This document shows, piece after piece, positions 26,015-38,870 of a DNA stretch of 64,000 nucleotides. The notes beneath the pieces were generated by a model, which saw only the letters and a program-made list of their open reading frames with translations, ran no database searches and was not told the origin of the DNA. How positions within the stretch are numbered: position 1 is the stretch's first letter; the number at the start of each line of letters is the position of its first letter. The DNA comes from Rallus limicola (taxonomy: Eukaryota > Chordata > Aves > Gruiformes > Rallidae): assembly GCA_022605955.1 (NCBI GenBank), contig JAKCOZ010000005.1:51151762-51215761 (forward strand), in the 5' to 3' direction. The position numbers and the translations under genes were made by a program.

Positions 26015-26650
26015 CAATCTTTATCTCAACCCAAGAGTTTTCTCAGTTTTCTGATTGTCTTCCCCACCCCAGCCAGGCTGGTGGGTGAACAAGTGTCTGG
26101 ACGGTGCTTAGGTGCTGTCTAGGTTTAAACAACAACATTTTTCTATCTTGTAGAAAACTATCTATCTCAAAACTTTCAAAAGCTCTGAGGTCACTTGACT
26201 TCTCTCTTCACCCACCTGTTTTAGCTAGACCCTAAATACACTCACCACCCTTGGTGAGCCACAGACATGAGTTACAGCTCTGCCATGTAGACAGGATCAA
26301 GGGAGAGCTGGTTTGCTGAAGACCTCTGAGCCTGGGCAGGACTGAGCAGAGCCCATCCTCTGATAAATCCATCAGTGCTTGAACAACGTGACCCTGATTT
26401 ACAAAAAAAACCCCCACGAGTACTGCACTTGTGTGGCTTTTGCCACAGATCCTCTGCTCCTTAATTGCTTTTGACCTTATCCACAAATGTAAAGGGCACC
26501 TTAGGATTTGGCTTATTAACCACTACAGCAGCAAACCCTCGGGTAGTAATGGAGAGTAATTGATATCATTCCAAGCTCACAATAATTTCTGTCACTGGGA
26601 TCAAATGTTTGCCAATTTCAGGGGAATTTAGCTCAGAGATTGTTAGAGGT

Positions 26651-26665
26651 GGGGGGGGGGGGGGG
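26651..26665 (+). repeat. Poly-G run, G15
   Basis: Fifteen consecutive G, preceded by gaggt. Such runs form quadruplexes and are prone to length error in sequencing and to length change in vivo. Confidence 0.95.
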
Positions 26666-27897
26666 AGTAGTGTTGGTTTTGTTGTGGTTTGGTTTTATTT
26701 TTAATTGCTACCCTAAAAATAATAATCACAAAGTGGTTTGGGTCTACTCCTCTTACAACTTTTTTTAGACTGAGCACAGGGAACTGCATTTCTTTTGCCA
26801 TTTTCAGAAGTTCATGATATTGGTAGCACACAGAAAAGCCAGACAGGGTCTTTTCCATGAACATTCACAGATTTTAAAAGTACAAACACTTCAGCCTTCC
26901 AAAATTTCATTTTTCTTCAGTCCAGACTAAACACTTCAGAGCCCTACTTGACCCTATCCAGTAGCAATTTTGAAAAGGTGAGGTTTGAAAAGTCTTTATA
27001 GTTGCAAGATTTTTCTACATTTAAACACTCTTACTTATTTTTATTTTGAAGTAGCTTAACATGAACTCATGGTACTCAGGAAACTTTCTTGGCACTAAGA
27101 AGTAAAAAAACACCCAAACTGCCACTTTTCACAAACTTAATAACAAAAAATCACCAAGAAAGCAAACCATCATCAATGGCTTTGAAGATGTTCTGTTGTA
27201 CATTAAGTCTTAAATGGTTGAGGGACCAGACAACCCAGCCCTCAGCATGGAAACATGATCTTCAGTGTTTTAGAAAGAGCTCAGCAGTACTGCTTGTGCT
27301 TTCTCAACACAGCGTGCTGGCAGCTGGCAGACAACAAGGTACCCACCTTGACTTGAAAGTGCCTGGTTTCAGGGTGGACATACTGCATTGATACTGGGCT
27401 TTTTCCAGGCAAAATACATGTGCAGTCAATGAATAGTATGTGGTTTTAAATAAAACTGGGGCGGCTGTCAAGTGGCCATGATGTTTCATCTCTGTTCTAT
27501 CTCTACCAGCTCTCAGCACTACAGACATTTTGCTTGCAGTTCCTGCAAGTATGTTTGGTTAAAGTAAGAAGGGTAAGTCCAACTGGGCAAAGCACTGTGG
27601 CTCCTGCTACAGCCAAGAAAGCCTTATTGCTACCTAAGGAGGGCTGGCCAGGGTGGAAGGGAACAATCCCAGTGTGAGCACACACACACAGACCCCCCTC
27701 CACTCCCTGGACAGGAGTCAAGCTCCACACTGCACTGCATCCTGCCAGCAACGTGCTAAGGACCGTTCTTACCTGGCATCCATCCTTGGAGGAGAGAGGA
27801 AAAATAGCATGTCTTTCCCTGTATTTGCAGGGAGCATTAAATGAAATGATGAAACAGAAAATTAGATTTTATTTTCTTCCAAGATAGAATTGAAGGT

Positions 27898-27967
27898 GGG
27901 TTGTGTTTTTTTTTTTGCTTTGGGAGGATTTTGTTTTTTTTTTAAAAAAAAAACCTAACCACAACCC
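27898..27967. repeat. Inverted T/A tract with matching 7-base arms
   Basis: Arms gggttgt (27898-27904) and acaaccc (27961-27967) flank T11, a G-containing middle, and a T10A10 junction at 27934-27953. The strand could fold into a long T:A stem capped by the arms. A MITE is not supported because no family-like termini or target-site duplication are seen. Confidence 0.6.
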
Positions 27968-28497
27968 TCTTTCTGTTGCACCCTTCTGGATTATTTAGGA
28001 AAATAGTAAAACAAAATGAAAACTATCCTTCAGGGCACCAACCCCATACACTTGCCAAAGCAGGAGAGAATTGTTCTTAATACATCTGATTTTAATTTAA
28101 CACTACGCTTCACCTTCACAGCAAATAATTTCACATACATGCCCTAATTAGTGATGGGGAAACCTCAGCAGGTTTTGAGTCTGGCTTCAGTTTAAAAAAG
28201 GAAAAGGCTGGATGTTTTATCTAAACCTCATGAGGATGAAAACATAGGAAATCGGAAATCTCTTCATAAGAACAAGGTTTCTTGTAAGGCTGTTTGCTTG
28301 TTTCAGTTTCAGTCAGAGATGGAAACCAGAAATGACAGAACTTCCCTGGACGTTTCCGAGCCATTATACAGAGACATCTCTAAAGGAGAGAACTTGAAAT
28401 GGAAATAAATACAGATTTTAACTACTTTTTGTTTCCCCTGATTCCTGGCCTAAACAGAGCTCTTTTTGGCCCTATATATTTAAAATATATTGTGATG

Positions 28498-29636
28498 TGG
28501 AGTGAGCAGTGGACATAGTCTACCTGGATTTCTCCAAGGTTTTTGATACAGTTCCCCACAGCCTACTGCTAGAGAAACTGATGTATTATGGTCTAGACCA
28601 ATGGTCCATGCACTGGGTGAGGAACTGGCTGAGAGGTTGCACCCAGAGGTGGTGGTAAATAGCTCCTTTCCAAACTAGCAACCTGTCATAAGTGGAGTCC
28701 CCCAGGGATAGACAGTGGGCCCAATGCTGTTTAAGCTCTTCATGAGTGATCTGTATGATGGGATCAAGTACACCCTGAATGAAATTTGCAGATAGTACCA
28801 AACTGAGTGGGGAAGTTTGTAAAGGAGAGACTACCTGCAGGAAAACCTGGACAGGCTGAAAGGGTGGGCTACCAACCTGATGAAGTTCAACAAGGATAAG
28901 TGTACAGTCTTGCACGTAGGAAAACAGAATCCAGGAGTGCAGCATAGACTGGGACCCACCTGGCTGGAAAACAGCTCTGTGGAAAAGGACCTAGGGGTCT
29001 GGGTGGACAATGAGCTCATATGACTGAACATCATGCTGCAGAGACAAAGAAAGTCACCATCAAAGTTGATACTGGGTTGCATCGACAAGGGCATCACCAG
29101 CAGAGTCATTATCCCACTCAGTGCATGTCAGACCACACCTGTAATATTGTGTTCAGTTTTGGTCCCTGCTGTACAAAACAGAAATGAATGGGGTCAACAA
29201 GGTCCCAAGAGGGCCACAGAGATAATCAAAGGACTGGGAGGGCTGCTGTGTGCAGGGACTGGGTTTGCTCAGCCTTGAGAAAAGAAGGCTGAGGGGAAAC
29301 CTTATCACCATGTTATAGTATTTAAAGGGTGACTACAAAGAAGATAGAGACTCCCTTCTTACAGGGAGTCACATGGAAAAGATGAGGGGTAATGGATGCA
29401 AGTCACTCCTGGGGACATTCCGATTGGATACAACAGGAAAATTTTTCAGAATAAGAACAATCAGCTATTGGAATATTCTGCCCAGGGAAGTGGTTGATTC
29501 CCCAACAATGGTCACTTTTAAGACTCAGCTGGTCAAGAGGCTGGGCCATCTTGTACAGACTATACTTTTGCCAAGTTGGACCAGATGATCCTTGAGGCAC
29601 CTTCCAACCTGGTATTCTATGATTCTACTATTCTAT
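28498..29636 (+). mobile_element. CR1 LINE, 1.1 kb, end of ORF2 plus 3' UTR
   Basis: This is the longest CR1 in the window. From 28509 the frame reads VDIVYLDFSKVFDTVPHSLL, the RT motif A region (YLDFSKxFDTV, with the first catalytic aspartate in the LDF block), and continues through WVRNWLRG to a stop at 28656. Frameshifts and stops follow, for example a cccaatgctgtttaagctcttcatga block where an intact copy continues the RT domain. The ORF2 C terminus reappears at 29373-29588 (NGCKSLLGTFRLDTTGKFF, then SYWNILPREVVDSP). The element ends in octamer-like repeats, ttctatga-ttctacta-ttctat (29614-29636). It is 5'-truncated at the RT domain and lacks the endonuclease and ORF1, so it is dead. Confidence 0.95.
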
Positions 29637-31351
29637 CAAAATGTTGCTGCAAAAATAATTTTATTGATTGCGCTTTTATCACTAGGACCAAGAAGTTTTC
29701 CATGAGAATGATGGTCTAAGCAAAAAAAAAAAAGTTCTTATGGAACAAATAAAAAATCTCTGCAGAAGAAAAACAGTTTTATAAACAATTTCCTTTTTCT
29801 GGTGGGAGAAAAAAAATGCCAAGCTATCATGGAAGGTTCAGTGCTGTTCTCTTGGGAGATGGAAGTTGAATGCCCAATAGCTTTCCAGAGAATGGAAAGA
29901 TTTGCAGCCAAGTTCAGGGAAAAGTGCAGAAGAAGTTTTGCACTTGCCTCTGCCTCCACAACAGTCCAAATATCGCTATAAATCCTGGTTTCAGGAGGGC
30001 AGGTGTAAAGGTCTGGATCTTGAGAAGCAAGGATGAGGAAGAAAGTAGAGGGGTACTAATGCCCACTTCCACTGCATGCCTTTTGCCAGTAGGGCTGGGT
30101 GGGAAAGGATGTTTACATGGTATCCTGTGTCATTAATTTCCAAGCCAAACAACTTTAGTTTTTCCCAAGATGAACTTTCTGGAAGATCTTCTGATCAAAA
30201 AAAACCCCAAACCAAAACCAAAACCAGAACCGCTGGGATGAAAAAACACCATTTCCACTCTCAGCCATCTCTACCCATCCCATTATCTCACACTGTATTC
30301 CTAAAGGATGACTCCCACGGTGTCCATACATCCTCCTCACCTTCCACTCTTACAAAGCATGCCACTGAGCCATTGATACCTCTCCAGCTCCCACCACACC
30401 TCTGCCTTTCATTTCAAAGCATTATCACCATCTTCCTCCTCACCACGAGGCTCTTCAGCTTGTCCAACATCACATGGGCAGCACAGGACTGCAGAGGCTA
30501 ACCAAGGGGATCAGACCAGTCTTACCACTCTCTTCTGTTCCTCCTTTGTGCTGGTGGTGTCCAAAGACTCTGCCTGTTGCCTTCTGCCCAGGCTCACGCT
30601 GCTCAGGCAGGAGGAATCTTCTTTTTTACTGCCTTCTACACTTACTCTGGTGAAGTCTCGATTTCTGGCTGGAGCCAGCAGGTGCTGCTGTGTTCAAACA
30701 ATAAATAATGACCATTCCTAACCACGGCCACTTAAAAATAACTGCGTTTTGGCTCCTGAAACACCTAGTTGCTGTTACATTTGAATGCTCCCAGTGTAAC
30801 CCATGTAGGTTTTGCGGCAGTGTTTGTTGTTCTGGATGGTTAAAAACATTTCTCCTGAGCCTGGGCATGCCAATCAATGCAGCTACACCACTAAACAAAT
30901 ACAACTGCTCCAATCCATAATCTGAAGAGTTATTTCTGTATCCACTTACAGAGGAAAGTCGTTTGAAAGAAATATTACGAATAGCAAACACAGGAGCCTT
31001 TCCAATATTACAATTTTCACACATGGATGAGTTTGGGTGATTGTTCTTGGGCCTTGACACCGGAGCAAAACAGTCAGCAAGTAAATTTATGTAGCATTTT
31101 CCTTTTTATTACATTTATAGTTGGAAACTGTGTTCACCCACACAAACACATCCTCACTGCAATCTCTGCTTTCTTGCTCCACTTCATAGCTTATCCATGG
31201 TGCTAATCAAGGAGGAGACAGTGAGGAACCTTCTTAGAAACAAAAAACAGGTAAAAAACACTGTTGTTTCAAACAGTCCATCCCAGGGACTGATGGATTT
31301 AACTCCAGGTCTGCTAGTGGTCTACCTTGGGACTCCAAGCAGGGGTCCATA
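29637..31351. other. Unique non-coding stretch
   Basis: No gene recognised. A short (CCAAAA)-type simple repeat lies at about 30198-30231 and an A12 run near 29721. A 144-codon minus frame (30626-31060) was inspected and matches no protein family I know. Confidence 0.5.
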
Positions 31352-31952
31352 TCACAGATTCAAAAAGCAGTAAAGATTGGAAGGGGCCTCGGGGGATCAT
31401 CCAGTCCAACCCCCTGCTAAAGCAAGACCACCCAGAGCAGATTGCACGGGATTGTGTCCAGGCTGGTCTTGAATCTTTCCAGAGAAGGTAACTCCATAGT
31501 CTCTCTCTGGGCAACCTGTCCCAGTGCTCCATCACCCTCAGAGTGAAGAAGTTTTTTCTACTGTTGAGTTGGAACTTCCTGTGTTCCAGTTTGTGCCCCT
31601 CACACCTTGTCCTTTCACTGGGCACCACTGAAAAGAGTCTGGTCCCTTCCTCTAGGCACCACCCTTCAGATATTTATAAGCATTAATCTGATGCTATCTG
31701 TCTTCTCATAGCCAGAAAGCCCCAGCTTTCTCATCCTTTCCTCATACGAGAAGTGCTCTAGTTCCCTCATCATCTCTGTAGTCCTCGGCTGGACTGTCTC
31801 CAGTATTCCCTGTCTGTCTTGAACTGGAGAGCCCAGAACTGGACACAATACTCCAGATGTGGCCTCACCAGAACAGAGCAGAGGAGAGGATAACCTCCCT
31901 TGACCTGCTAGCCACGCTCTTCTTAATTCACCCCAGGATACCATCGAACTTC
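31352..31952 (-). mobile_element. CR1 LINE, about 600 bp of the 3' part, minus strand
   Basis: On the plus strand it opens tcacagattcaaaaagc, then attggaaggggcctcggg and ccagtccaaccccctgct, the reverse complement of a CR1 3' end. The minus strand translates to NSRKNFFTLRVMEHWDRLPRE, the ORF2 C terminus, and a second frame (31666-31944) carries further upstream ORF2 sequence with a frameshift between them. It faces the 28.5-kb CR1 at about 1.7 kb, so the two 3' ends point toward each other. 5'-truncated and inactive. Confidence 0.93.
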
Positions 31953-32528
31953 ACTGATGTCTGTCACCATCTCTGTTTTCTTCTGTTATTTAGGTAGGAG
32001 AAGAGGCACCTTCAGCCCCCCTGTTTCATATAGCCCAGCATTACTAAGAGATTTTTCCACTCTTTCTGGGTCAACCTCTACCATACATTGATGGCCAGAC
32101 AGCCAAAAGTGCTTCAGTAGGTGTTTAGCCACCATGAAAGGCAGTTTCCTCACCTCAGATGGGCACCGTAATTATCTGAGAGAAGTGTTGCATTCTCGTG
32201 TGTTTGGACAGCACAGGTCTCTGGAGCCCTGAGTCCCCAGGACCAGTCCTTGCTGTCGCCCACCTCAGCAAGCCTGGGCCAGATGGGCACTGCTCTGCAA
32301 ACATCTCAGAAAACACTGCACTACCTCACTGTGCTTTTCACCTTGGAAAGAATGGAAAGCAGAGGACTTTCTGATTTCACCACAAGCCTAGTGTTATAAA
32401 GTGCTTTAACCACTTTCTATATGAGAACTAGGTGGCTGATTTTTCTTCTCTCAGATGAAAAGTATTTAAGAGATTATAGCATCTTCCCCTTTGAAATAGT
32501 GTCATTTCATCCAGCTGCTTGTCCAAGA
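31953..32528. other. Unique non-coding stretch
   Basis: No gene or repeat recognised between the CR1 and the MIR-like trace. Confidence 0.5.
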
Positions 32529-32610
32529 CGAAGCTGAGAGAGGTGCAGAAATTATGCTGTCAGTCATGGCAGGACTCAGACCTTCCACTCTGTCCCATGC
32601 CACTAGAAAA
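32529..32610 (-). mobile_element. MIR-like SINE trace (weak)
   Basis: The plus strand contains agctgagagaggtgcagaaa, then gtcagtcatggcaggactca and ccatgccactaga. This follows the order of the reverse complement of a MIR-type SINE ('ctgaggcacagagagg ... cagtggcag..ctcagacc ... ccactaga'). Several indels are needed, so this is a weaker case than 54745. Confidence 0.45.
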
Positions 32611-35600
32611 CTGAGTCACCCTCTGTTAAAATGAAATATCTGTATTGTTCAGTAAAATTAGAAGTAAAGGTGCTGGGGGGTAATTCCCAAGGTCTTCTCT
32701 CCCAATTACTCCCTGAAGAAGTCCCCTCTGATGACTGTCCTGGGGAGTTTTGGGCAATCACAACTGCTTTCAAACGCTTCTATTCCAGTTCTGGGGTGGA
32801 CTGCCCATGGAAAATGAGAAAACATTGGCTCCCAGGTAGGGAAGCTGGTTAGGATGGGCATGTCTCAAATCCTACTCTCCACTCAAAATCCCAGAAAAGC
32901 TGTCTAGCCAACAGGTTTTGACTCAAATGTGAGTGTGCATTGAGCACATACTTTGAAAGGCGCCATGTCTTTCACATGCCTGAGTGGTTTCCTGGTCTAA
33001 CCTACACCACTGCAGGAAAAAAATCCTTGAATACATTTTCCAAGTATCAGCTCAAAACTCTGAGAACAGAGTTCAAATGACCCTGATAATTAAGCTTTTC
33101 TTAACTTCCAAGGCAATTTCTGGAACCCTTCTCAGTTTTGAGGCACTGGCATTATGAGGACAACCACATGCATGGCAGGAGAGATGATGCCTCTGGGCTT
33201 TCCTTCAGTATCTAGCAGATGCAACTTCATTCCTTACAAAGCCAGTACCTGCATCATGCCTGGGCCTCTACCTACTTTTTGTATCTCACCAACCAATGCA
33301 TCCCACATCTAAGTTGCTAATAAATACATGAAGTTCACAGGTGTTAATGGAACAAGTTGGACTACACTAAATAAAGAATAAAAGAGGGGGCAGGGTGGAG
33401 TAGAAGACAGGTCTAGTGTAAGTGCTGCACTTCCATTCTCCATTCCAGGAGGGACAATCCAAAGGGATGATGGGGAGAAAGAAACCCTGGCTTCTTTCTG
33501 CAACCACCACGGGAGGCACCGGTTGTTCACATCTGTCTGAGGAGCCCACTGGGACCAGGCACTGATTCCACAGAAAACTATGCTGTCGTTTTAATTAAAC
33601 TGCTTGATGCCAACAGCAACAAGTTATACTAATGAGAGCAGATGTATCCAGTAAACAGTGGCATGTTTTTAGTTTAATCTACTTAAACCTGGATATAGAC
33701 TAATTCCTAAGTAAATACCTTAGTGGCCAGCAAAATGAGAAACAGATGATAAAAGAAGAAGTTTGCTTGTGACCCTTGAGACATGGGTATAATGTTTGGC
33801 TTGGCATCATTAATCTTATGGTCAGAAGAGTACAGCTTCAGCATGTTTAATGTGAGAGAGAGCCGCTCACAACAAAGTTTCCTCTCTACAGTGCCCTCTG
33901 CAAACAGTAATTTCCACATTTTTCTCTCTTCCCTCTAATTAGCTTCCCTTTGGCCTGACACACTCTGAAAGCATTGCCAGCTGAAGAGACCTATCCATCT
34001 CCTCTCTTGAATAAAAACATGAGCTAATTGAGTGGAAGGTATTTAAGCACAGTGAACTGTATAAGGTATCACACGCCTCAAGATAACGGATTCTTAAAGA
34101 ACAGTACCTTAAATAAATCCTTTTGAAATGCTCTCTCAGGCTGATGGGTAAATAATTAATTGCTCCCCAGTGTGTCAATGAAAATCAATCCTCTCACATG
34201 AGGTTAAATGAATGGGAATTTTGTCACCAAAATCAGTGGGACCAGCGTTTCACTGTTTGTGACACAGGGGTAGAGACAAAGCTCTGGCTCCGTCTGACGA
34301 ACTTCGGATGTCAGTATTTAACTGAAATAAACAACTTCTGTGAAAAACATAGGTGACTTTGATTTCCTCCTTCCTCTGTAGCCAATGGGAAGCAGCTTTT
34401 AATACTTACTGAACTGATCAAATTGCTCACTTCAAACAATGCACACTATGATTTTAGTTCTTTCTGCAGCTAGTGAATCATTGGCAAATTGATCCTGATT
34501 CTCGGAAATGTCATTCTTAAGCAGGCTATGATTAATGATTGGTATCACACAGTATTTTCTCCTCATCTGGCTGTTTGTAAGCTGTAACCTTTAGGTGTTC
34601 AGTATACAGATTTTTGTAATTGGAGACTTCTATCACTTGGCTTATTCTTTCTGATTGGATGACGGCCTTTTTAAAACAAAGCCTCAAATGATAGATGAAA
34701 ACTTCCATCCCACATATAACACTGGTGGGAAATTAAGGATGCACAGATATGACAAATAACCAAAGCTGTTGGCACAGAGAAGAATAACCAATTTACACCC
34801 TCAACTTTATTAAACTGAAAGAAATGCTTTCATTTAAAAACAAACAAGCAAGCAAACAAAATCATTCTGGTTTTTGAATGCTTTTTGTGATTAACCTCAC
34901 ACAGAAACATCCCCATGCAATCATACTACATCCAAGGACTTCTACTTAGGTTCAGGAGGCACTAGAGATCTTGCTAGGGCTTTGCCACAGAGTACACGCT
35001 CGCTGTCTTCCCTTATCTATGCAGAATGACTCACTTAATGGTCCTTTACACCATGCAAAAACCTGAAAGAAACTTGACAATATCGCAAGCTGCCTCCTAC
35101 CTCCTGGGCAGACATATGAGGTGACTACAAACCAAGCAAGCCAGGTCCTCTATTGGTAGATTTGCATAGTAGTTGCAATACAGTGCATTAACACGGGCCA
35201 TTTATTGGTTCACCAAAAAGTTTGTGACAAGCTGGGGCTTATTCAGTGACTGAACCATTGTCTTGCCGATAGCACTGTTGTAACTTGCCTTGGAGTGACG
35301 ATTTCCTCTTAGTAATGCTAAAAAGTGAATTTCTGTAAAGCTGCTTACTTAAACACACCCTCCTCCCCCCTCCTTCATCATAATGGAGAACTACTCAAGA
35401 TTCTTTCCTGGATTTCAAATTGAAAGTTGAAGACCGTAAATCATTCCTTGTGAGTCTTATCTTCTATATGCCCCCTCGGCTTGAGCTCAGGAAGGAATTC
35501 AATGTAACAAACATAAATTGTTGGAGAAAAAGGGGGATAAATATTTAAAACAGTCTTCGAGTGTTATGCACACAGAAGTGATTAACAAATAACAGGGATT

Positions 35601-38600
35601 GTGCTTGTTCTCTTTGCAGACCACTAAAAATTATCCACTCACCAGGCTGGCACATTAACAAATAATATGATTTGTACCACTTTCTGAGCCTGTTCTACAG
35701 AACTGAAAAAAAAAAAAAAAGAACAACAGGGAAGCAGGGAAAACAAGTGCAAGCACAAACAATCATCTTCCCTACAGTACTTTCCATAAAAAGACTTCCT
35801 CCTGTCTAATATTATGGTAAACTACCTTGTTAATCCTCATGCAACCAATGAGGGGTTTTTTTCCTTCTTCTTCAAAATGGATCTTTTCTTTTTTTTTAAT
35901 ATATGTTATTAGGAGCAGGAGACACAAAAGCCAAGTTCAGATCCAGTCTTGCTGCTGCTCACCCCTGCTTGCTGGCCAGCTGTGCTGTTCTATAGCCAAA
36001 CCCCATTCAAGCTGCACTATGAAAGTCGCCGTCTTACATCAACTCCCCCTGACATAACACACTGAAATTACCACTGCATCAACACAGGTGCATTTACTTT
36101 GTCTGCCCTATAAATCTGTCCTGTAGGATGACTTATATAAATAATATGAATGATTTTGTAGTTGTAAGGACTTGATAGGGGTCAGCGATTTGCTGAACAC
36201 TAGCAGAATTTCTCGGCACGGAATGGGTAAACCAGGAGGGCTTAATTCAAAGTGTTAGATTATCCAGGCGTGATGGCTTAATACAAGTGGGAGGAAGGCA
36301 TAATATATGGAATCATTACTCAGACACGTGCATTTATGAAATCATTACTGGGTTGAAGTAGTTCAATTGTCTGCCTTTTTAACCACAGACCTTTGGCTTG
36401 ACTAAGACCCATGGTGCATCCACTTGTAGGAGCTCCGGGCTGAATCCTGATCATCTTTAATTGAGGATTCTCTGTTAACCGCTCCATGCCCTTAGCTTCC
36501 TCCTTCTGGAAAGGTACCGGGCTCATTTCTGTCTCCAGGTGGATGAGAGATGCTAGTGGCATCTTGTCCTCATTAGGTTAATTTGGAGAGGTGCTGGGCT
36601 CTCAGAGAGCTCTAGTTCCTGACTGAATGTGAGACTCGGTGAACCCTTTAATTTTCACGTCTTTGTGCTGTGCAAACTTTTATTTGAACAGGTTTTCCTG
36701 GGATTACTTGAGGTCTTGTCAGTACTTCTTTTGTGACCAAAAGATAAGGCCTTCTCTCTCTCCATGATTGGAAGAGCACAGAGGCAAGTATTAAGAGGCT
36801 TTGTTTTCTTTCCAGCTCAATACACCCGTGAGTCTCATTTTCAGCTGGCTGCCTTCCTTCAGCTGTCTCACCTTAAAAGGCAAGTTGCTGTTGAGAGCCA
36901 TTTGCATCTGGTGTTGGGAGGGAGAGAGGACCACACTGTCTGTGTGGACACCATCTTAGGCCTTAACTTCATGCCTAGGCTCTTCAGGGACATCTCTCCT
37001 TCAAAGCAGCGCATAACTTGGAGCGACACCAAATAGCTTCGAGGAGAAAACAGTTCTCAGACCAATTCCTACACACTCCACCCACCCTCACCTTCAACAT
37101 GAGCTGTCATTGTGAGGACATGAAGAGGAAAAGCCAAGCCCAGCATGAACGAAAACAGTCCTTGGCAAGATAAACCAATTTGGAACAACTTTGTGCAACA
37201 CTGCCAACAGAAACATGAACCTTCTCCTGTTTTTATCCACAATTAGGGCCTCTGTAACAGCCTCAGGTTAGAACAGTCGCCTTGGAGAATTTAGGGGCAG
37301 GGTGATCTTCCCAGATGGCATTATTTCCAGCTAATCTCTTGCCTGTCAACTGTTTCAGCTGAGGTAAATTTAGAAATTAATTAGCTGCTGCCAGAGATGA
37401 AGGACACAAGGAAAGGTTCTGCCCAAGTCAGCACAATGGCTCTGTTTGAGCAAGATCAGGGTCAGGCACTCAGTAATTCTGAATAAGTCATATAAACCAC
37501 ACGCTCATCACCACCTTATCATTTTCTGCTTACATCTGACCTCTGACGGGTTTTCTTTTATCCCTACCTATTCAATAATACCATTTATCAAAAAACTGTT
37601 AGACCCAAGAAGATATGCCATTGATGGCAAATCAGCCATCACACTGAAAGCACAGAGCCTGATCACGGGACCTTCGAGCAGCTGTGATGTTCATTTGAAT
37701 GTTGTAATGAATCTGCCTCAAGCTTCTGGTTTTGTTTTCCACAGTTTTACCAATATTTAAAAAATTTTTAAAAAGGCAAATCTATGTCAAACATTTAAAA
37801 CAAAGATTTCTAGGCACCTTTGCAAAGTTTTGAAATTCATATTCATAGCTGGGATTACTCAGAACAGAAATTCAAACTTCAGAAGTTCATCTAACTCATC
37901 TAGCCATGGAACAGATCCTTCCAGGGAACTGACACACCTCACAAAAATAGCTCAAGTTGCAAACTTTGAATACGAAATGCTCCCAGAAAATTGCTCTCCA
38001 AGAAGCTGCCAGTGAAGAATGATTTCCAGAAGTGATTCAGCAAACAGCTCAAGAAAATTACAATCTCTTCATGGACAATTCACAAATGGAAGATGTGGTT
38101 TGTTGAATGATATTCATTACAAACGATTCTCCCACCTATATTTATCCCTATGAAAACAGTCAGGGCTCTCAGGTGGACCCTCTAACATTTACAAGACCTA
38201 TAATGCACAGTGTCTGAAGGCTAGACAATTTTATGCAGAACTTTTACACAAAGCAATAAGAAATTATGCTAAATGTCTAAAGCAAAGAATGGTAAAAGGA
38301 TTTTCTTTTCCCCCTTGTTTTTCCTTTTCACATCATGTAGCACAAAGACCTTAGATAATATAATCTCATCCTGAAGGATTGCATGTTTTAAGCAGTGCCT
38401 TTTTGGAGGGCAGGGAGTTTTTGCCCCCATATGACAACCATGACATAAGCTGGACCATGGGGTCATTTCTCTGTGTCTTTGCTCACATGATATGCATCTT
38501 TTAACAGCTTCTACCAGAGAAGCATTCCAAGTTTATACAGCATGTCTTGAACACCAAAGTAGGCAGAAATTGCTTTTCACAGAAAGCACCCTCAATTCCC

Positions 38601-38870
38601 AGTGGCTGAATTTCCTTCCAAAATAATAAATTGGTCCATGAGATCAGAGGGGTTTCTCCACAGTCTCCTCCTCTTCCTGCGTCCTGCACTGGCCTCACAA
38701 AATGCTGACAAGAAACCAGAGAAAGGAGAAGCAGGCAAATACAAGAGCTGCCATTTCCTTAGGTGATGCAGCATTGTTCCTTCGTGCATACTTCTATTTT
38801 TTATAACAGAAAATAAAGGATTAGTTGAAAGGACTGTTACTATTATTATTACTGGTGGTATTACTCGTAG
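32611..38870. other. Unique non-coding stretch, AT-rich, candidate conserved elements
   Basis: No gene or interspersed repeat in 6.2 kb. Simple tracts include a CAAA/CAAG mix at 34840-34860 and A15 at 35706-35720. The intervals 34140-34560 and 36120-36345 are repeat-free, AT-rich and dense in TAATTA/TAATCC-type homeodomain sites, so they could be regulatory, but this is unproven. Frames reach 106 codons with no recognisable product. Confidence 0.5.

Larger units (their letters stand above)
25557..26137 (+). mobile_element. Solo LTR of an avian endogenous retrovirus
   Basis: The element runs from TGGGCTGGG to about ...AACAACA, so TG...CA ends are present. A TATA-like atataga lies at 25823 and an attaaa polyadenylation signal at 26009-26014, in the right order for a plus-strand LTR with U3, R and U5. 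The layout (opening ttgactggaatagagttaat, internal gacatcatgctcagcatata) matches from memory an LTR group widespread in birds, named in zebra finch libraries as a TguLTR5-type element; that name is tentative. Flanking pentamers TTTAT (25552-25556) and TTTTT (26138-26142) agree at 4 of 5 positions and may be a decayed target-site duplication; five bases would suit an ERVL-type integrase. No gag, pol or env sequence adjoins it, so it is a recombination-derived solo LTR without coding capacity. Confidence 0.85.
26138..28497. other. Unique non-coding stretch with homopolymer tracts
   Basis: No gene is recognised. It contains the G15 run at 26651, a (CA)n-like stretch near 27680 and the T/A inverted tract at 27898, listed separately. 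Open frames at 27.1-27.8 kb reach 100 codons but resemble nothing. Just before the next CR1 is an AT-rich stretch, tatatatttaaaatatat (28473-28490). Confidence 0.55.

Noticed and set aside
28586..29109. Minus-strand frames of 92-119 codons
   Set aside because: They are antisense shadows of the plus-strand CR1 ORF2.
30626..31060. 144-codon minus-strand frame
   Set aside because: No recognisable family, no splice sites in a sensible place, and one such frame is expected by chance in 64 kb.
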